Source: Roseicyclus sp.
GTDB lineage: Bacteria; Pseudomonadota; Alphaproteobacteria; Rhodobacterales; Rhodobacteraceae
Assembly: GCA_018401965.1 (NCBI GenBank)
Contig: JAGYJU010000010.1
Coordinates: 1-64,000, forward strand
Reading direction: 5' to 3'
Length of the DNA stretch: 64,000 bases
Shown here: positions 37,431 through 46,351 of the stretch, one piece after another
Position numbering within the stretch: the first letter of the stretch is position 1
How the letters are laid out: every line of letters starts with the position of its first letter
Translations under genes and position numbers: made by a program
The notes under the pieces: model-generated
Told to the model about the DNA's origin: nothing
The model's input: the letters and a program-made list of their open reading frames with translations, nothing else
Database searches by the model: none

Positions 37431-37973
37431 TTATTTCCGTCGCAGGTGTTCGTCGAGCCGGGGCATGATTTCCACGAAATTGCAGGGCAAGTGCCGGGCA
37501 TCCAGTTGATAGCGCAAGATTTCGTCCCAGGCATCGCGGCAGGCCCCCTTGCTGCCCGGAAGCGCGAACAGATAGGTGCCGCCCGCAACCCCGCCGGTGG
37601 CGCGCGATTGCACCGCAGAGGTGCCGATCTTTTGCATTGAAATCATCGTGAAGACCGTGGCGAAGGCCTCGATTTCCTTTTCATAGACATCGCGATGCGC
37701 CTCGACGGTGACATCGCGGCCGGTCAGGCCGGTGCCGCCTGTGGTCAGGATCACGTCGATATCGGGGGCCGCACACCACAGGCGCAACTGATCCGCGATG
37801 GCCGCGCGATCATCGCGCAGGATATGGCGGGCGGCCAGGATATGGCCGTCCGAGGTCAGCCGTTCGACCAGCAGGTCGCCCGATGCATCCTCGGCCAGGC
37901 TGCGGGTGTCGGACACTGCCAGAACGGCGATGCGCACGGGGTGAAAGGGACGGGTTTCATCGATGCGGCTCAT
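37431..37973 (-). CDS. moaB: Molybdenum cofactor biosynthesis protein B
   Basis: This 180-aa member of the MoaB/Mog adenylyltransferase family has IAVLAVSDTRSLAEDASGD at the N-terminus, the molybdopterin-binding DVILTTGGTGLTGRDVT (about residues 74-90) and LFALPGSKGACRDAW. It activates molybdopterin for metal insertion. It is one base downstream of the uracil-DNA glycosylase-like gene. moaD and moaE are elsewhere in this window (49,673-50,394). Confidence 0.92.
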   Translation of the reverse strand: MSRIDETRPFHPVRIAVLAVSDTRSLAEDASGDLLVERLTSDGHILAARHILRDDRAAIADQLRLWCAAPDIDVILTTGGTGLTGRDVTVEAHRDVYEKEIEAFATVFTMISMQKIGTSAVQSRATGGVAGGTYLFALPGSKGACRDAWDEILRYQLDARHLPCNFVEIMPRLDEHLRRK

Positions 37974-37974
37974 G

Positions 37975-38754
37975 TCACAACGTCCTTATCCTGGCTTGCA
38001 GGGACAGCAGGTCTTCCCAGGCCCGCGCCTTTTCCTGCGGTTTGCGCAGCAGGTCGGCGGGGTGAACCATGGGCAGGGCGGGGCGGCCCATCACCTCGGC
38101 CCAGTCGCCGCGCAGGCGGTTGATGCCCTTGCGGTCCAACAGGCCCTGGCAGGGGTGATTGCCCATCAGCACCAGCACCTGCGGCGCGGCCAATTCGATG
38201 TGGCGGCGCAGAAACGGGGCAAGCATCGCGATTTCGTCCGGCACGGGGTCGCGATCTTGCGGCGGGCGCCAAGGCAGCATCGGGGTGATATAGACGGCAT
38301 GCGCCGGATCATCCGCGCCACGCGACAGGCCGACGGCGGCCAGCATCCGGTCAAGCAATTGCACCGCCTGACCCGCCACCGGCATGCCTTGCCGGTCTTC
38401 GTCAAGGGCGGGCGCGTCGACCACGATCATCACGCGGGCCGATGCCAGGCCATCGGCAAAGACAAAGCTGCGGGCAGTCTGGCTGAGCGGGCAATGGCCA
38501 AAAGCCTCCATCGCGGCACGCAGGCCGGGCAGATCGGTCGCCGCGGCGGCGGCATCGCGCGCGGCCTCCACCGCGTCGACAGCGGGTGCCGCTTCGGGCA
38601 GGGCCATGGGCGGCGCGGCACGGTCGGGCGCGGCCACCGCGACGGGTTCCAGCACGAAGCGGTCGACCGGGGTGTCGAGGATCGCCTCGTCCGCCCCAAG
38701 ATCGATCTGCCAGTCCAGCAGCGCAAGCGCCTCGTGATAGCCCAAGTCTTCCAT
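37975..38754 (-). CDS. Uracil-DNA glycosylase superfamily protein, Fe-S ligands missing
   Basis: The 259-aa protein has an Ala-rich N-terminal extension and a UDG family 4-like domain (SFVFADGLASARVMIVVDAPA..., LLDRMLAAVG, VLVLMGNHP, VHPADLLRKPQEKARAWEDL). Only one of the four iron-sulfur cysteines of family 4 is seen (FGHCPL). The others are Phe, Trp (PWRPP) and Leu. The active-site GEAPG loop reads VDAPA. It probably represents the alphaproteobacterial cluster-less subgroup. Catalytic activity is uncertain. Confidence 0.8.
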   Translation of the reverse strand: MEDLGYHEALALLDWQIDLGADEAILDTPVDRFVLEPVAVAAPDRAAPPMALPEAAPAVDAVEAARDAAAAATDLPGLRAAMEAFGHCPLSQTARSFVFADGLASARVMIVVDAPALDEDRQGMPVAGQAVQLLDRMLAAVGLSRGADDPAHAVYITPMLPWRPPQDRDPVPDEIAMLAPFLRRHIELAAPQVLVLMGNHPCQGLLDRKGINRLRGDWAEVMGRPALPMVHPADLLRKPQEKARAWEDLLSLQARIRTL

Positions 38755-38871
38755 GGGGGCAGGCTATGCCTGTGGCACGCGAAGGGAAAGGGGGCATGGC
38801 CCTGACCGCTTGCCGCGCTGCCCCCCCCGCACCTATAAGCGGGGGCGAAACAGGCGGGCGCGGGCGGTGCG

Positions 38872-39822
38872 ATGAAATTTTCCCAGACACATCTCTTGGC
38901 GATCGAAGATCTTCACCCGCTGGAGATCACGATGCTTTTGGACCGCGCCAATATCTACGCCGAGGCCGAGCGCGGCAGCCGCCAGCATGGCCAGCCGCTC
39001 AAAGGGCTGACGCAGATCAACATGTTCTTCGAGGCGTCGACCCGCACGCAGGCCAGTTTCGAGATCGCCGGCAAACGCCTTGGCGCGGATGTGATGAACA
39101 TGGCGATGGCGGCAAGCTCCTTGAAAAAGGGTGAAACGCTGATCGACACGGCGCTGACGCTGAACGCGATGCACCCCGATCTGCTGGTCGTGCGCCACCC
39201 GCATTCGGGCGCGGTGAAGCTCTTGGCCGACAAGGTCAACTGTGCCGTGTTGAACGCGGGCGACGGGCGGCATGAACACCCGACCCAAGCGCTGCTCGAT
39301 GCGCTGACGATCCGGCGCGCCAAGGGCCGCCTGCATCGCCTTGTCATCGCCATTTGCGGCGACATCGCACATAGCCGCGTCGCACGGTCCAACATCCACC
39401 TGCTGGGCAAGATGGAAAACCGCATCCGCCTGATCGGGCCGCCCACCTTGATCCCGTCGGGGGCCGCCGATTGGGGGGTCGAGGTCTATGACGACATGGC
39501 CGAAGGGCTGAAGGGCGCCGATGTCGTGATGATGTTGCGGCTGCAAAAGGAACGGATGGACGGCGCCTTCATCCCGTCGGAACGCGAATATTTCCACCGC
39601 TACGGGCTGAACGCCGAGAAACTGGCCCATGCCAAGCCCGACGCCATCGTGATGCACCCGGGACCCATGAACCGGGGGGTGGAAATCGACGGCACCATTG
39701 CCGATGACATCAACCGCAGCGTCATCCAGGAACAGGTCGAAATGGGCGTTGCCGTGCGGATGGCCGCGATGGAACTGCTGGCAGAGACCCTGCGCGAACG
39801 CCGCGAAGCGGGCGCGGCATGA
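38872..39822 (+). CDS. pyrB: Aspartate carbamoyltransferase catalytic subunit
   Basis: This 316-aa enzyme makes carbamoyl-aspartate in pyrimidine synthesis. The carbamoyl-phosphate loop [12 protein letters not shown] (about residues 53-64), [11 protein letters not shown] and [11 protein letters not shown] are intact. A Lys-containing loop ([10 protein letters not shown]) contributes to the active site. No regulatory subunit (pyrI) is present. The following ORF overlaps it by four bases and leads to the dihydroorotase homologue, as in ATCases that form a complex with an inactive dihydroorotase. Confidence 0.97.
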   Translation: MKFSQTHLLAIEDLHPLEITMLLDRANIYAEAERGSRQHGQPLKGLTQINMFFEASTRTQASFEIAGKRLGADVMNMAMAASSLKKGETLIDTALTLNAMHPDLLVVRHPHSGAVKLLADKVNCAVLNAGDGRHEHPTQALLDALTIRRAKGRLHRLVIAICGDIAHSRVARSNIHLLGKMENRIRLIGPPTLIPSGAADWGVEVYDDMAEGLKGADVVMMLRLQKERMDGAFIPSEREYFHRYGLNAEKLAHAKPDAIVMHPGPMNRGVEIDGTIADDINRSVIQEQVEMGVAVRMAAMELLAETLRERREAGAA

Positions 39823-40322
39823 CCGACCGGCTGTTTGTCTTTGCCCTGTCGGCCAGGGGCGATCTGCGCCACACGCACCTGACCCGTGCGCAGGGCACAG
39901 CGCCCGGTCTGCCGCCGCTGACCGACTGGGTGGGGGCCGAGATCGACACCGATGCGATCGAGCTGTTTCCGGTCAGCGACCTGGGCGACATGACGCTGAG
40001 CGACTACATCGGGTTGGCCTTTGCGCCCGAACCGATCCCGCAAGACGACCGGCGTCGCATCGACGCGATACGGGGCACGGTTCTTTTGGTGCCATCCAAC
40101 GCCCTGCCCCAGGACCCGCGCCCAGTGGCCCCTGCCAGCTTGGTGGCCAGCCTGCGGCTTTTGCGCGCCAATCACATCGCCCGCTTGCCCAAGGCGGATA
40201 TACGCCCGCCACCCCGCCAGGTGTCCACCCCAGTGCCGACAACCGCGCAACGCGAATCCTTGACCTGGGGCTTTGTCGCCCTGGTCATGATCATCGTCTT
40301 TGTCCTGCTCTTGGTGCTGTGA
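39819..40322 (+). CDS. Hypothetical tail-anchored protein in the pyrB-pyrC cluster
   Basis: This 167-aa protein is predominantly soluble and ends in one strong hydrophobic segment ([17 protein letters not shown]), so it is probably anchored in the inner membrane by its C-terminus. It starts on ATGA shared with pyrB and its stop overlaps the next start, so it is tightly coupled. No family is recognised; genes in this position recur in related genomes, from memory, but no function is assigned. Confidence 0.7.
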   Translation: MTDRLFVFALSARGDLRHTHLTRAQGTAPGLPPLTDWVGAEIDTDAIELFPVSDLGDMTLSDYIGLAFAPEPIPQDDRRRIDAIRGTVLLVPSNALPQDPRPVAPASLVASLRLLRANHIARLPKADIRPPPRQVSTPVPTTAQRESLTWGFVALVMIIVFVLLLVL

Positions 40323-40780
40323 TGGATGATCACCTTCCCAGCCGCAGCATCCTGGCCCCTGACACACCACTCCTGCCGGGCGAAACCGTGATCCGGTCCT
40401 TCACCGCCGACCGCGCGACCTATTGGCGCGAAAACGCCTGGCTGGCCGCCATCGCCATGGCGGGCGGCATGGGCATCTTGTGGGGCCTTGGCAATGAACA
40501 TGTCTGGACAGGGGCGGTTGGCGGGCTGTTCGCCATCGCCGTCCGCGCCCTTTACCTGTCATCGGACGAAACCCGGATGCGCTGGGACCTGACCGACCGC
40601 CGCCTGCTTGGTCCCGGCACCCGCGCCATTGCCCTGGCCGAGATCGCCAAGCTGAACACGATCTTTTCCGCGGTGCAGGTCGTGACGGTTTCCGGCGACA
40701 AGCACCTGTTGAAATACCAGGCCGACACCGGCGCGGTGACAGCGGCAATCCTCGCGGCCAAGACCGGGGGGCCGCCATGA
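40322..40780 (+). CDS. Membrane protein with a PH-like domain
   Basis: This 152-aa protein has LLPGETVIRSFTADRATYWRENAW, then two hydrophobic segments around residues 40-75 and a C-terminal part resembling bacterial PH (bPH2) domains (RMRWDLTDRRLL, IALAEIAKLNT). The role is unknown. It is coupled to the preceding tail-anchored protein by TGATG. Between its stop and pyrC there are 121 bases without a gene. Confidence 0.65.
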   Translation: MDDHLPSRSILAPDTPLLPGETVIRSFTADRATYWRENAWLAAIAMAGGMGILWGLGNEHVWTGAVGGLFAIAVRALYLSSDETRMRWDLTDRRLLGPGTRAIALAEIAKLNTIFSAVQVVTVSGDKHLLKYQADTGAVTAAILAAKTGGPP

Positions 40781-40901
40781 GGGGCAAGACCGGCGGGAAC
40801 GGGGCACCTGCGATCTTGCGGCAAGAGACGCGGCACCTGATGCGTGAGCGGCGCCCGGCGCTTGGGGCCATGACGACAGACAGCACCTTGGAAGGGATCG
40901 C

Positions 40902-42185
40902 ATGACCAACGCACTTCTTCGAAACGCCCTGTTGATCGACCCCGAAGCGGGCACACAGACCCTTGGATGGCTTCGGATCGAGGCGGGCCGCATCGCCGAG
41001 ACCGGGGAAGGCACGCGCGCGGGCGGCATCGATTGCAACGGCGCCTGCCTGGCGCCCGGCATCGTCGACATCGGCGTCAAGGTGGGCGAACCGGGTGAAC
41101 GCCACAAGGAAAGTTTCCGCACGGCGGGCCGCGCTGCGGCGGCGGGCGGCGTCACCACCATGGTCACGCGCCCCGATACCGCCACCCCCATCGACACGCC
41201 CGAGGTGCTGGAATTCGTCACCCGCCGGGCCCGCGACGATGCAAGCGTCAAGGTCAAGCCGATGGCGGCGCTGACCCGCGCGCGGGCTGGCCGCGAAATG
41301 ACCGAGATCGGGTTCCTGCTCGATGCGGGGGCCGTGGCCTTTACCGATGGCGACGCACCGGGGGGCGATGCGCGCGTCCTGTCGCGCTGCATGACCTATG
41401 CGCGGTCCTTGGGGGCCTTGATCATCGGCCACCCGCAAGACCCGGTCCTGTCGGCGGGCGCGGCGGTGACCTCGGGCAAATTCGCCTCGCTGCGGGGCCT
41501 TCCCGCCGTGTCGCCCATGGCCGAACGGATGGGCCTGGAACGCGACCTTGCGCTCGTGGAAATGACCGGCGTGCGTTACCATGCCGACCAGATCACCACG
41601 GCCTGCGCCTTGCCCGCCCTGGCGCGGGCCAAGGCCATGGGTCTTGACGTGACGGCGGGCGTGTCGATCCATCACCTGACGCTCAACGCGCTGGACGTGG
41701 GCGATTACCGCACCTTCTTCAAGGTCACACCGCCGCTGCGCGACGAAGACGACCGGCTGGCGATGGTCGCGGCGGTGCGCGACGGGCTGATCGACATCAT
41801 CTGTTCGATGCACACCCCCCAAGACGAGGAAAGCAAGCGCCTTCCCTTCGAGGCGGCGGCCAGCGGCGCGGTGGGCCTTGAAACGCTGTTGCCCGCCGCC
41901 TTGCGGCTCTATCACGCCGAGGCGCTGACCCTGCCCGAGCTGTTCCGCGCGCTGGCGCTGAACCCGGCGCGGCGGCTGGGGCTGGACAGCGGGCGGCTTG
42001 CCCCCGGCGCGCCTGCCGACCTGGTGCTGTTCGATCCCGACGTGCCCTATGTCCTCGACCGCTTCGCGCTGCAGTCGAAATCGAAGAACACGCCTTTTGA
42101 CGGGCAGCGGATGCAGGGCCGCGTCTTGCGCACCTGGGTCGATGGCGCGGTGGTCCATGACCGCGCGCGGGAGCAGGTCGCATGA
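40902..42185 (+). CDS. pyrC: Dihydroorotase homologue lacking metal ligands
   Basis: This 427-aa amidohydrolase-fold protein aligns with class I dihydroorotases (LAPGIVDIGVKVGEPGERHK, GVTTMVTRPDT, SIHHLTLNALDVG, MHTPQDEESKRLPFE). The usual DxHxH zinc motif reads DIGVKVG, and the catalytic Asp of the DHAPH motif is replaced (CSMHTPQ). As in Pseudomonas pyrC', it is probably a structural partner of the upstream ATCase, with a true dihydroorotase elsewhere. It is annotated pyrC by position. It overlaps plsY by four bases. Confidence 0.85.
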   Translation: MTNALLRNALLIDPEAGTQTLGWLRIEAGRIAETGEGTRAGGIDCNGACLAPGIVDIGVKVGEPGERHKESFRTAGRAAAAGGVTTMVTRPDTATPIDTPEVLEFVTRRARDDASVKVKPMAALTRARAGREMTEIGFLLDAGAVAFTDGDAPGGDARVLSRCMTYARSLGALIIGHPQDPVLSAGAAVTSGKFASLRGLPAVSPMAERMGLERDLALVEMTGVRYHADQITTACALPALARAKAMGLDVTAGVSIHHLTLNALDVGDYRTFFKVTPPLRDEDDRLAMVAAVRDGLIDIICSMHTPQDEESKRLPFEAAASGAVGLETLLPAALRLYHAEALTLPELFRALALNPARRLGLDSGRLAPGAPADLVLFDPDVPYVLDRFALQSKSKNTPFDGQRMQGRVLRTWVDGAVVHDRAREQVA

Positions 42186-42793
42186 TCCCGGTCCTCGAGA
42201 CCGCGCCGATGCTTTTGGCCGCGACCGCTGCGCTGGCCTATCTCCTGGGGTCCGTGCCCTTTGGCATCGTGATGGCGCGTGCCTTTGGTCTTGGCGATCT
42301 GCGCAAGATCGGGTCGGGCAATATCGGGGCCACCAATGTCTTGCGCACCGGCAACAAGCTGGCGGCGTTCCTGACGCTGGTGCTGGATGCGGGCAAGGGC
42401 GGCATCGCGGTTCTGGTCGCGCGCGCCGCCCTGGGCGAAGACGCGGCGCAAATCGCGGCTTTCTTTGCCTTCCTGGGCCATTGCTACCCGGTGTTCCTGC
42501 GGTTCCAGGGCGGCAAGGGGGTGGCGACCTTTTTGGGCACGCTTTTGGCGCTGGCCTGGCCTGTGGGTCTCGCGGCCTGTGCCACTTGGGCAGCCGTGGC
42601 GGCGATCACCCGGATTTCGTCGCTGTCGGCGCTGGCGGCGGCGGCGCTGTCGCCCCTTTGGGCCTGGCTTTTGGGTCTGCCCACGGCCGTGGCGCTGATG
42701 GTCTTGCTGGCGGCCCTGATCGGGTTGCGCCACAAGGCCAACATCGCGCGTCTGGTCGCGGGCCAAGAGCCCCGGATCGGGCAAAAACCCTAG
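42182..42793 (+). CDS. plsY: Acyl-phosphate glycerol-3-phosphate acyltransferase
   Basis: This 203-aa multispanning inner-membrane enzyme makes lysophosphatidate. Signature motifs are GSVPFGIVMA, KIGSGNIGATNVLR (about residues 41-54) and FQGGKGVAT. About five hydrophobic segments are visible. The length is normal. The start lies within the pyrC end, and the 3' end overlaps the converging gshA by four bases. Confidence 0.96.
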   Translation: MIPVLETAPMLLAATAALAYLLGSVPFGIVMARAFGLGDLRKIGSGNIGATNVLRTGNKLAAFLTLVLDAGKGGIAVLVARAALGEDAAQIAAFFAFLGHCYPVFLRFQGGKGVATFLGTLLALAWPVGLAACATWAAVAAITRISSLSALAAAALSPLWAWLLGLPTAVALMVLLAALIGLRHKANIARLVAGQEPRIGQKP

Positions 42794-44160
42794 TAGCGGT
42801 AGGCGCCGTAGATCTGCGTCAGATCGCCGGCCCAATCGCCGCTGTAGTGATCGAGCAATTCATCGGCGGGCACGCGGCCGGTTTCCACGCTTTCCTTCAA
42901 CGCATTGAGGAAATGCGTCTCGTCGGGGATCAGCCCATCGGCACCGGGGCGCGCGCGGGCCTTCAGCCCGGCCTCGGCAATCGCCACCGCTTCGCGCGCG
43001 ATGTCATGCATCCGCACCCCGCCCACCTGTGCCTGCAACCCGTCGACCGAGGCCGCAACCCGCAGCGCATCGCGCGTGTCCGCATCCCAGCCCTTGACCA
43101 GGTCCCAGGCCGCATCGAGCGCCGACTGGTCATACATCAGCCCGACCCAGAAGGCGGGCAGCGCGCAAAGCCTGCGCCAGGGTCCACCATCGGCGCCGCG
43201 CATCTCGATGTATTTCTTCACCCGCGCTTCGGGGAAGACGGTGGTCAGGTGATCGGCCCAATCCGACAGCGTCGGCATCTCGCCGGGCAGCGCGGGCAAT
43301 TCCCCCTTGAGGAAATCGCGGAAAGATTGCCCCAGCGCGTTGATGTATTGGCCGTCGCGGTAGACGAAATACATCGGCACATCGAGAACATATTGCACCC
43401 AGGCTTCGAAGCCGAACCCGTCTTCGAACACAAAGGGCAACATGCCGGTGCGGGCCGGATCCAGATCGCGCCAGACCCGCGCGCGCCAGGATTTATGGCC
43501 ATTGGGCTTGCCATCCAGAAACGGCGAATTGGCGAACAGCGCGGTGGCGACCGGTTGCAGGGCAAGGGCCACGCGCATTTTCTGCACCATGTCGGCCTCG
43601 GTCGCGAAATCGAGGTTCACCTGCACCGTGCAGGTGCGGCGCATCATGGTGGTGCCCATGGTGCCGACCGATTGCATGTAGCCATCCATGAGCTTGTAGC
43701 GCCCCTTGGGCATCAAGGGCATGTCCTCGTGCCGCCAGATCGGGGCCGCGCCCAGGCCGATGAATTCCACGCCCAGCTGATCGGCCACATCACGCACCTC
43801 GCGCAGGTGTTCGTTCACCTCGTCGCAGGTCTGGTGGATGGTTTCCAGCGGCGCGCCCGACAATTCCAGCTGTCCGCCGGGCTCCAGGCTGACATTGGCG
43901 CCATCCTTGGTCAGGCCGATGATATTGCCGCCCTCGAACACGGGTTCCCAGCCGAATTTCTGCTGCAACCCTTCCAGCACCGCCTTGATCGACCGGGGGC
44001 CGTCATAGGGCAGCGGTGCGAGCGTATCGCGGAAATAGCCGAATTTCTCGTGTTCGGTGCCGATGCGCCAGTCAGACTTGGGCTTGCAGCCCGAAGCCAG
44101 GTATTCGGCCAACTGGTCGTGATGTTCGATCGGGCCGCCACCGGATTGGGGGATGGACAT
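42790..44160 (-). CDS. gshA: Glutamate-cysteine ligase (class II, plant/alphaproteobacterial type)
   Basis: This 456-aa enzyme carries out the first step of glutathione synthesis. Typical motifs are DWRIGTEHEKFGY (about residues 30-42), SLEPGGQLELSGAPLETIHQ and PLMPKGRYKLMDGYM. It also has FATEADMVQKMRVAL and FVYRDGQYINALG. The sequence agrees with the alphaproteobacterial GCS2-like family rather than the E. coli type. It is preceded by 54 bases before the next minus-strand gene end and is likely transcribed from its own promoter. Confidence 0.95.
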   Translation of the reverse strand: MSIPQSGGGPIEHHDQLAEYLASGCKPKSDWRIGTEHEKFGYFRDTLAPLPYDGPRSIKAVLEGLQQKFGWEPVFEGGNIIGLTKDGANVSLEPGGQLELSGAPLETIHQTCDEVNEHLREVRDVADQLGVEFIGLGAAPIWRHEDMPLMPKGRYKLMDGYMQSVGTMGTTMMRRTCTVQVNLDFATEADMVQKMRVALALQPVATALFANSPFLDGKPNGHKSWRARVWRDLDPARTGMLPFVFEDGFGFEAWVQYVLDVPMYFVYRDGQYINALGQSFRDFLKGELPALPGEMPTLSDWADHLTTVFPEARVKKYIEMRGADGGPWRRLCALPAFWVGLMYDQSALDAAWDLVKGWDADTRDALRVAASVDGLQAQVGGVRMHDIAREAVAIAEAGLKARARPGADGLIPDETHFLNALKESVETGRVPADELLDHYSGDWAGDLTQIYGAYRY

Positions 44161-44214
44161 GGGTGTTCTTCTTCCGCGCTCGGTGGGTGTTGGCCGAGAC
44201 GTGGCCCGGTCGCG

Positions 44215-44736
44215 CTACTGTGTCAAGGCCAGAGGCGTCGCGCGACGCCACAGCATCTGTTCACCCATGCGTGACCCGTTGCGCGCGGCCAGCAATCTTT
44301 GGGCACCAAGCCCGGGCAGCGTCGTAAAGGCGTCGAACAACGCCTCGGCCCCGGCCGCATCCACGGGGATCACCAGCATCGTGCCCGGTTCCGTCAACAG
44401 CCACGCGGCAGCACCCGTATGATCGCGGCGCAGCGCCAGCGCGGTCAGATCGCCGATGGACACCGCGCCGCCCGTGATCGGCCCCATGTAGAGGATGCGC
44501 CCCTCGACCACCTGCACGATCCCCGGCCCGGTGCCGCCGACCCCGAACCGCGCGCGCCGGATGGCCGGGACCAGCGCCAAGGCCGAGATCGCGATCACCA
44601 CATAACCAAAGCCCTGCACGATCGGGCCCGGTCGCGCCGCGATCCACAGGCCAAGGCCCAGCACCGCCAGCACGAGCAGCACTTCGCGCCAACGCATCAA
44701 CAGCCGGGCCACCTCCGGGCGCAGGAACCCCGTCAT
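44215..44736 (-). CDS. Hypothetical membrane protein
   Basis: This 173-aa protein has two N-terminal hydrophobic segments (EVLLVLAVLGLGLWIA, GFGYVVIAISALALVPAI) and a soluble C-terminal region (GRILYMGPITGGAVSIGDL...). It starts in ATGA shared with the GNAT gene stop. The family is not recognised. Operon with the acetyltransferase and rsmE suggests co-expression only. Confidence 0.75.
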   Translation of the reverse strand: MTGFLRPEVARLLMRWREVLLVLAVLGLGLWIAARPGPIVQGFGYVVIAISALALVPAIRRARFGVGGTGPGIVQVVEGRILYMGPITGGAVSIGDLTALALRRDHTGAAAWLLTEPGTMLVIPVDAAGAEALFDAFTTLPGLGAQRLLAARNGSRMGEQMLWRRATPLALTQ

Positions 44737-45587
44737 CGCAGGCTCCCAAGTTCATGCGGCGTTTTCAGCAGCGCCAGATGGTAGCGGCCCACGGGTTGAA
44801 ACCCGATCCGCGCATAGGCCCGCGTCGCCGAATCCGAGGCCGCGAACAAGATCGCCACCTGCGCACCGCTTTCGCGTTCCTCGGCCAAAAGGCCCGCGAC
44901 CATCGCGCCCCCGCGCCCGGCCCGGCGCAAGGCGGGCGGCACGAAGACACCGCCGACCTGCACCGCGCGCCCGGCGCGGGCATTGATCGCGCCCATCGCA
45001 ACGGCCCGCCCGTCTTCGATCAGCAGCCGAACCTTGCTGCCCGTGATCGCGGCCTCGGCGCGGATGCGGGCGGCCTCGGCCAGATCGCCGGGCGGCGCCG
45101 TGTGCGTTTGCGCCATGTAGGCCGCGAACCAGCCGGGCAGGACAGCGCGATCATCTTCCATGGCCTTGCGCAAAACCACCCGTGGCGCGGCAAGATCGGC
45201 AAGGTCCAACCGCAACAGCGGCTGGTCATCATCGAGCTGCCATGCCGTGGCGGGCAGGGCCAGCGCATCCCGCAGCACCTGCACCTGGTCGGCCGCGCCG
45301 GTGATGCCCTTGATCCTGCGGCCAGCCGCCGCCGCAAGACACCGGCGGGCAAGTGTCACATCGATCCCCGGGGCTTGCAGCAACAAGACCCCGTCATTGC
45401 TCAGGCCCAGAACGGCCATGATCCCGGCGTCGCCCTCTGCCAGCCAGTAGGTTGTCGCATGGGCATGATCCCCCCCGCACAGGCCATGGGCCTCGAGGTT
45501 GCCGAGCAGGAACATCGATGTCTCGATCCGCGCCGCCAGAAAGGCCCGCAGCCGCGCCGCATCCTCTGGCCGGGCGGGGCGGATCAC
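44733..45587 (-). CDS. GNAT-family N-acetyltransferase
   Basis: The 284-aa protein starts with GTG (VIRPARPEDAARLRAF), the GTGA overlapping the rsmE stop. The C-terminal half is a GNAT domain with VGGVFVPPALRRAGRGGAMVAGLLAEE (acetyl-CoA pyrophosphate loop around residues 215-235) and ATRAYARIGFQPVGRYHL. The N-terminal half is another, degenerate GNAT-like region. The substrate is unknown. It belongs to the rsmE-GNAT-membrane protein minus-strand operon. Confidence 0.88.
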   Translation of the reverse strand: MIRPARPEDAARLRAFLAARIETSMFLLGNLEAHGLCGGDHAHATTYWLAEGDAGIMAVLGLSNDGVLLLQAPGIDVTLARRCLAAAAGRRIKGITGAADQVQVLRDALALPATAWQLDDDQPLLRLDLADLAAPRVVLRKAMEDDRAVLPGWFAAYMAQTHTAPPGDLAEAARIRAEAAITGSKVRLLIEDGRAVAMGAINARAGRAVQVGGVFVPPALRRAGRGGAMVAGLLAEERESGAQVAILFAASDSATRAYARIGFQPVGRYHLALLKTPHELGSLR

Positions 45588-46339
45588 CGCCAATCCCCCA
45601 GATGCGCCTGGAACAGCGTCAGGGCGGCAACGGCGGCGGTATCGGCCCGCAGGATGCGCGGGCCAAGCGAAATGGCCGTGACGAAGGGCAAGGCGTGCAG
45701 ACGCGCACGCTCGCCTTCGGAAAACCCGCCTTCGGGGCCGATCAGGATGGCCCAGCCGGCGCCTTGGCCCTGCCGGGCCGCGTCGCCCTCGACAAGGTCT
45801 GGCAGGACCGCGGAGAGGCCGGCCCGCCCCTCGTCGGCAAAGATCAGGCCGCGCCCCTCGGGCCAATCGGCCAGCAGCCGGTCGAGCCGGTGCAGATCGG
45901 TCACCTCGGGCACATGGGTGCCACCACATTGTTCCGCCGCCTCGATCGCATGGGCTTGCAGCCGGTCCTGCCGGATGCGTTCGGCATTGGTGTAATCGGT
46001 CTGCACCGGCACGATCCGGGCTGCGCCCAGTTCCACCGCCTTTTCGACGATGAAATCGGTGCGCGCCTTCTTGATCGGCGCAAAGAGCAGCCAAAGATCG
46101 GGCGGCAGCACCAAAGACGCGGTCTGCGCCTCGCAGACCAGGCGCCCGCCCCGCTTGCCCGCCTGGTCCACAAGCGCGCGCCATTCGCCGTCGCGCCCGT
46201 TGAACAGCGCCACATCCGCCCCCGGCCCAAGCCGCATGACGTTGAACAGGTAATTCGCCTGGTCCCGCGACAGGTCAACCATTTGCCCCGCCCCCAAGGG
46301 CTGGTCTACAAAGAGGCGTATCTTGGGACGATCCGACAT
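45584..46339 (-). CDS. rsmE: 16S rRNA (uracil1498-N3)-methyltransferase
   Basis: This 251-aa SPOUT-class methyltransferase modifies U1498 of 16S rRNA. The N-terminal PUA-like part has RDQANYLFNVMRLGPGADV. The C-terminal knot contains KARTDFIVEKAVELG, AILIGPEGGFSEGE (SAM-binding, about residues 197-210) and ISLGPRILRADTAAVAAL. The length is typical. The start MSDRPKIRL lies 12 bases from the divergent ubiA start, so promoters must overlap the genes. Confidence 0.95.
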   Translation of the reverse strand: MSDRPKIRLFVDQPLGAGQMVDLSRDQANYLFNVMRLGPGADVALFNGRDGEWRALVDQAGKRGGRLVCEAQTASLVLPPDLWLLFAPIKKARTDFIVEKAVELGAARIVPVQTDYTNAERIRQDRLQAHAIEAAEQCGGTHVPEVTDLHRLDRLLADWPEGRGLIFADEGRAGLSAVLPDLVEGDAARQGQGAGWAILIGPEGGFSEGERARLHALPFVTAISLGPRILRADTAAVAALTLFQAHLGDWR

Positions 46340-46351
46340 GGGGCGCAGATT

